Shown: positions 59,949-64,000 of the stretch, in pieces
How positions within the stretch are numbered: position 1 is the stretch's first letter
How the letters are laid out: every line of letters begins with the position of its first letter
Assembly: GCA_011319805.1 (NCBI GenBank)
Contig: SJRY01000302.1
Span: 372,001 to 436,000 of the forward strand
Direction of reading: 5' to 3'
DNA: 64,000 nucleotides
From: Macrocybe gigantea
Taxonomy: Eukaryota; Basidiomycota; Agaricomycetes; Agaricales; Callistosporiaceae
The notes under the pieces: generated by a model
What the model saw: the letters and a program-made list of their open reading frames with translations, nothing else
What the model was told of the DNA's origin: nothing
Database searches by the model: none
Translations under genes and position numbers: made by a program

Positions 59949-60955
59949 GTAGTATGAAAGGGGAGGAATGGAATGAAGTGAATATGGATGGTTTCAAGCA
60001 GATTTCGGGGTTTTCGAAACAAGGCTGTTAGACTTAGCTGAATTCCCACGCGATATCGAGGGCTTCAGTGAGGGTTTCGGAAGGGTTTCGATGATAATGA
60101 CTTCCACGCGAAGCCAGAGACACTGATTTCGAGACTGAGTACGGTGGCTCCACGCGAGCGTGACACTTTGAGATCGGATAACACAAGGACTCCACACGAG
60201 TCGTAGACTGCGAGACTGCTGAAGGACTGAGACGGTAACTTTTTCTATGTTGTTACAAATGCCAAGTACATGGGTTTTTATAGATGAGAAGATTTCGAGT
60301 ATCAGAATAACCGGCGAAGTCGAAACCGAATGAGAGAACGTATCGTATGATTTCGAAAGGGTCGTTTAGTGGCTGAAATGCCGGGGAGATGTAAGTCCGT
60401 TCGAAATCTGAACATAAAAGGTAAAACAGTAGGTAAAAGAACATCCCGAAACTGGTGCCACACATCGTAGAATGGAACATGAAAATAATCTAAGGAACGT
60501 AGAATGTATCAGTGAAATATGAGTCATGAATTTCGAAATGAGAGTGGATGAAACGGTAGCGCGCTCGAAATCCCTTGTTTCGAATGTACTGCAGCGAGGC
60601 AGTGTCGGGAATGCGGGAAGGCGTGAGGCGGTGCGATATCGAAAATGGTAGTAGTCTTGCCATATCGGGATCTGGGAAATCGGGGGAGGCATATAATAAG
60701 ACTGCCTGACTGGATTGGGCGGTATCGGAAGCGCAGAAGGTCCGGAATGTACGGGTGCGATGCGTTTTGGTGAAGTGTCCGGACCTGGAATGGAAGCCTC
60801 ACGGAGTTGTCGACATCCCGAGTACTCGAACGAGAAGTCAGCGGCTGGGCTGCGGTATCATGCTGAGGGGGCCGAGTAGTGGTATGATTTCAAATGCGGG
60901 GGCGGGATTACCAAATTAGGACTTATCAGCGGTCAGCGGCGCGGAGCGCTCATCA
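59949..60955 (-). repeat. Putative 3' LTR of the gypsy element (minus orientation)
   Basis: Sequence character changes abruptly near 59.95-60.0 kb to a TTTCGA-rich, CpG-rich type. On the minus strand the proposed LTR begins TGATGAGCGC at 60955, right after a purine tract, contains a TATAAAA box (complement of 60276-60282) pointing leftwards, and could end at TG/CA near 59949. The left end is uncertain by tens of bases, and the second LTR lies outside the window, so neither repeat identity nor target duplication could be checked. Confidence 0.55.
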
Positions 60956-60972
60956 TCTGTCCTCCCCACTTA
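60956..60972 (-). other. Polypurine tract next to the 3' LTR
   Basis: Minus-strand purine-rich AAGTGGGGAGGACAG ends exactly where the proposed LTR starts, the position expected for the plus-strand primer of an LTR retroelement. Confidence 0.55.
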
Positions 60973-61218
60973 GCGGTCGACTGTCCTCAGTCGGCATTCC
61001 CATTGAACGGCGACCTTGGTCGTTATTCGGGTAATGTGGGTTTCGCGAGGTGATCTGCCATGATGAAGTCGCGAGGCATTTCGGGCGTTCCCATCATTTA
61101 CAGATTTCGCCTGCATAAAAGGGAGGGTGGGATGGGTACGAACACCTTTCTTGTCGACTCATCGAAATCTCAGCTCTCGCCAAATCGCTTCACTTCTCGA
61201 AACCGTCTTGTGCACGAC

Positions 61219-62385
61219 ATGTCCGCTGAAATCGTCAAGACCGAAACTTCTATTGCCGAGCTTGAAGGGCTCTTCAAGGCCGTCCCCGGACCGAACGTGA
61301 GCGTTGAGGCCATCAAGGCCTTTAGTGCTGCAGTCTCGAAACATTTTGTAAGTCCAACGGGGAGTGAGTGAGGCGATATCTTTATCCGTATTGACATTAG
61401 GATGAGTGGGCAAAGGAGGGTCAAGACGTTCCTGAAGACGTCTTTCAGGATTGGGTTTCGCGATACAACGAGTGGGTCGGCCGCCTGGACGAGGATCGTC
61501 GGGATGAGGTTGGGGGCCTGTACGAAAGCCCGGATCTGGTGAGTCAGGCTATTTCGTCTCCACTACACTGGATTGCTGATTTCGAAGGTTCCTCGCTTGG
61601 CGGAATGGTGCTCGCGGATGGTCCCCTGGTGCCGCCGAACGCGATGCCGACTACGCGTGTCCCAACTGCGGGACCTTCTCGAAAGTGTGGGGCGTCGGAT
61701 TCTGCAGCTGGTGGTGCGGATTCGGGAGCGAAACGGCGGCGTGCCGATGAGGATGAAAAGAAAGCGGCTCGCCGGGAGAAGAACAAGCTCGCGCAGCAGC
61801 GATATCGGGAGCGCTGCCTGAAACTCAATTTCGAGGAGGTTACGGGTGATGAGCGGGTGAGTGATTGTGTCTCTTTGCCGCTGGACTGTTTCTGAGTCCT
61901 ACCGCGGTTTAGTGCGAACGGTGTAAGAAGGCCGACCTCGAAGTCTGCGAGAGGATCGATTCCGAGCCGGGCCCTTGTCGACGCTGCGTCGAAAAACAGC
62001 TCGGCTGCTCGTTCAAAAGGCCGCATGCTGTGAAATCAGCTAAAACTACTTCACAGATTAAAACTGACTCTGGCGACGGGGTCATGCGAACAAGGTCACG
62101 GTCTCGAAAGACCGTCCATTCAAAGCCTAGGGACGAGGATGCTGAGCCAAAACCGCGTCGCGATCCAAAGGGGAAGGGCAAGATGCGAGCTTATGATACC
62201 GAGGCCGAGGAATCAATTTCGGAGACTTCGCAGGAGCCGCCGTCCCATCTCGAGGATATCGAAATGCATGCGCCTTCGGAGGACATCCCGTATCGTCCGG
62301 AACCAATTATTGCGCCTATGCCTCCTCCGATGCCGGTGCCACCAATGGACTCGCGCTACGGTCCGGGCTTTCGCGATCGTAAGTC

Positions 62386-62426
<41 letters not shown>

Positions 62427-63251
62427 ACGGCTTCATTATTTTCGTGAGCAGGACTTCCCGGGCCACGTCAATGGTTCGAAACAGGAACACTGCCTGCCGC
62501 GGACGATTTCGAAGATCGGGATTTCTGGAGGGAGGCTGTCGAAGCCCCAAATGTGCCCGATGGCTTCGAAGACATTGCCGAGACCGCGACGCGCCTTGCT
62601 GCCGATCGTGTTCGGGATAGCGACGTTCAGTTGTGAGACGCCCTCCACTTCAATAATTGGGATTACGAGGACATTTATAATTTCGTACTCCCGTACGATA
62701 TCAAGGCCTTCGAATTTCTAGGGAACTCCTTCCGGAGTATGAACGAGGATTCCCGGCACATGTACGATCTCGCGGATACTCTTGAAACAGCTGCTCGTAC
62801 TATGCACGAACGTGCCGATCGTCGGGAGGAATACCTGGAGCTTGGCGGCAACGTCCTTCAACACGTTCGTCAGGCGACAGAGTTACAACAGCGTCGGCTC
62901 TTAACTCAAGTCCATCAATTCATGGCACAGAACATTCCGAGGGCGGTCGAAACCGAAGTCCGCTGGCTACTTGCGCAGCATCGAGAGTCGATGGTTTCGA
63001 GAGGCGTAGGGACATCGGTCGAGATGCCAACGGTTCAGGAGCTCGCAGTTTCGATACCGCCATCGAGCGATACTAGGGTCGATTCGTCGGAAAGCTCGGG
63101 AGCGTCGTCAGGATCGGAGTCTGGAGAAGAGATGTCGGAGGAGAGCGGTGAAGAAGGCGATGACCAGAAAGAAAACGAGTTGTCAGATGAGAGTGAGGGT
63201 GAGACGGATGAAGAGGAAGATGAGTTTGGTGGAATCCCATCCGAACTATAA
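61219..63251 (+). CDS. Antisense gene inside the gypsy element: bZIP-like basic region plus Zn(II)2Cys6-like cluster
   Basis: Four exons (61219-61347, 61401-61856, 61913-62378, 62452-63251) join in one frame of 617 codons. Introns are 53, 56 and 73 nt; the third contains about 36 consecutive T (62390-62425). A CATAAAAGG box lies about 100 bp upstream. N-terminus: ELEGLFKAVPGPNVSVEAIKAF, then DEWAKEGQDVPEDVF, RDEVGGLYESPDL. Middle: KRRRADEDEKKAARREKNK followed by LAQQRYRERC, which fits the bZIP basic signature N-x2-A-x3-R. Next, beginning at the exon 3 start, six Cys spaced C-x2-C-x7-C-x9-C-x2-C-x6-C (CERCKKADLEVC then PCRRCVEKQLGC), near the Zn2Cys6 pattern. Then Lys/Arg-rich and Pro-rich linkers, FEDRDFWREAVEAPNVPDGF, NNWDYEDIYNFVLPYDIKAF, a helical Gln-rich part and a very acidic Ser/Glu tail. 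One in-frame TGA (62634-62636) interrupts it. Function unknown; nuclear DNA binding is inferred. Confidence 0.7.
62390..62425 (+). repeat. Poly(T) tract of about 36 nt inside an intron
   Basis: Uninterrupted T run in intron 3 of the antisense gene. On the opposite (pol) strand it is a poly(A). Likely length-variable and an assembly hazard. Confidence 0.9.
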
Positions 63252-63422
63252 AATTTGTAATAATTGTTTTTGAATCTGGTATTTTCTTGTTTCTGATGGA
63301 TGTGAAACTGGACTTGAAAGGGATCGTGAAAATAGATAATGGTAAGTGAGAGTGTCAAATAACAAAGAAAATGGATAGTGAATGAACGCGAAAAGAGTTG
63401 GACTTAATGAAAGTGAGCTAAG

Positions 63423-64000
63423 CTAATGTGGTGCCGAAAGTATTTCAACGTCGGAATCAACTTCGGGATCACTATCGGTAGGTACGTCGAAATCGTCCGG
63501 GATTTCGTCGCCTTGATCGTTTGAGACTTGCATTTCACGAAGCTGGTCAGCGTCGATATCGAGAAGTGTTTCGGGAATGGTGATTTCACGGCGAGCGAAG
63601 TACAGGATGACTCAAAATGCTGCTACGGGGCGATCCAGGACTGTGCCATTGAGTTCGGCAATGATGTAAGCACCTCCGAAATTCCGGGAGACAACGATAA
63701 GTGGTCCGAGATACCGAAGTCGCATTTTGCGATCGAGACTCTTCTCCACGTGAGTGTTTCGGATGAGGACTAGGGCACCGCATTTGAAATTGAAATCACG
63801 AATGGTGTGATAGTGCTTCTTTTCAAAATGTTCGGCGGCTTTTCTACGGGTATCATATACGTCGGCATGAAGGGCTTGCAGCTGTTCAGTTCGTTTTTGT
63901 AAGGCGACAGCTCGACGAGCGATAAGATCTGTGGATGATAGTAAGGATTCGGGAGGGGCTGCAGGTAGGTTGCTTCCATGATATCAACGGGAGAATGGGA
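63423..64000 (-). mobile_element. Ty3/gypsy polyprotein, integrase C-terminal end (runs off the right edge)
   Basis: Minus-strand frame typical of the end of gypsy integrase: IARRAVALQKRTEQLQALHADVYDTRRKAAEHFEKKHYHTIRDFNFKCGALVLIRNT (given here as consecutive family blocks, 63740-63930), EKSLDRKMRLRYLGPLIVV and NFGGAYIIAELNGTVLDRPVAAF, the GPY/F-like region after the catalytic core. A TGA (63612-63614) interrupts it where related elements have Arg; the frame then continues VILYFARREITIPETLLDI to an acidic tail and TAG at 63423-63425. Gag, protease, RT, RNase H and the integrase core must lie to the right of the window. Not a separate host gene. Confidence 0.82.

Noticed and set aside
60253..60802. 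Minus-strand frames within the LTR
   Set aside because: They span the TATA and regulatory part of the proposed LTR; composition follows the LTR, no domain.

Overview
The window is nuclear DNA of a filamentous basidiomycete, most likely an Agaricomycete. Genes are dense, on both strands, and broken by many 45-75 nt GT-AG introns. The recognisable proteins (SPX-EXS transporter, DHA1 drug transporters, ATP10, SEC62, PdxT, LSm8) are of fungal type, and the right edge carries a fungal Ty3/gypsy element. No bacterial operon, CRISPR array, rRNA or tRNA gene was recognised. Gene models were assembled by eye from frame continuity, splice signals and family knowledge, so exon ends are predictions.

Layout. 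0-26 kb: the 5' part of a CSC1/RSN1-type channel gene (minus); a DHA1 transporter (minus); LSM8 and a triose-phosphate/nucleotide-sugar-type transporter in divergent orientation; ATP10 and histone H2A in divergent orientation; a GT61-like glycosyltransferase; a second DHA1 transporter paralogous to the first but on the other strand; a 150-residue four-helix membrane protein; and a long SPX-EXS (SYG1/XPR1) gene. 27.5-30.3 kb: a cluster of three tiny secreted cysteine-rich protein genes with a shared exon plan that includes 4- or 7-nt microexons, plus a 381-bp tandem duplication. 31.9-48.9 kb: housekeeping genes again: a two-RRM hnRNP-like protein divergent from PdxT, an S10 carboxypeptidase, GNA1, an MGR3-like TPR protein, SEC62, a UspA-domain gene, an APH-like kinase, a small unknown gene and a DUF7770-type protein.

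49-59.9 kb is different: few CpG dinucleotides, many TpG/CpA, no intact gene, and decayed pieces of host genes (steroid 5-alpha-reductase family, aminopeptidase P N-terminus, a fungal expanded family, perhaps a hydrolase). Several still hold introns and carry C-to-T type stops. It ends abruptly at a Ty3/gypsy retrotransposon on the minus strand: a putative 3' LTR at about 59.95-60.96 kb, a polypurine tract, and the integrase C-terminus at 63.4-64.0 kb. Between them, antisense to pol, lies a multi-exon gene whose product combines a bZIP-like basic region with a Zn(II)2Cys6-like cysteine cluster. This is the most interesting element in the window.

A caution runs through the annotation. Several otherwise convincing genes (GT61, second DHA1 transporter, RRM protein, GNA1, UspA) show single-base frame breaks, mostly in short G/C runs. 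Because GNA1 is normally essential, assembly indels are the simplest explanation for at least some of them.
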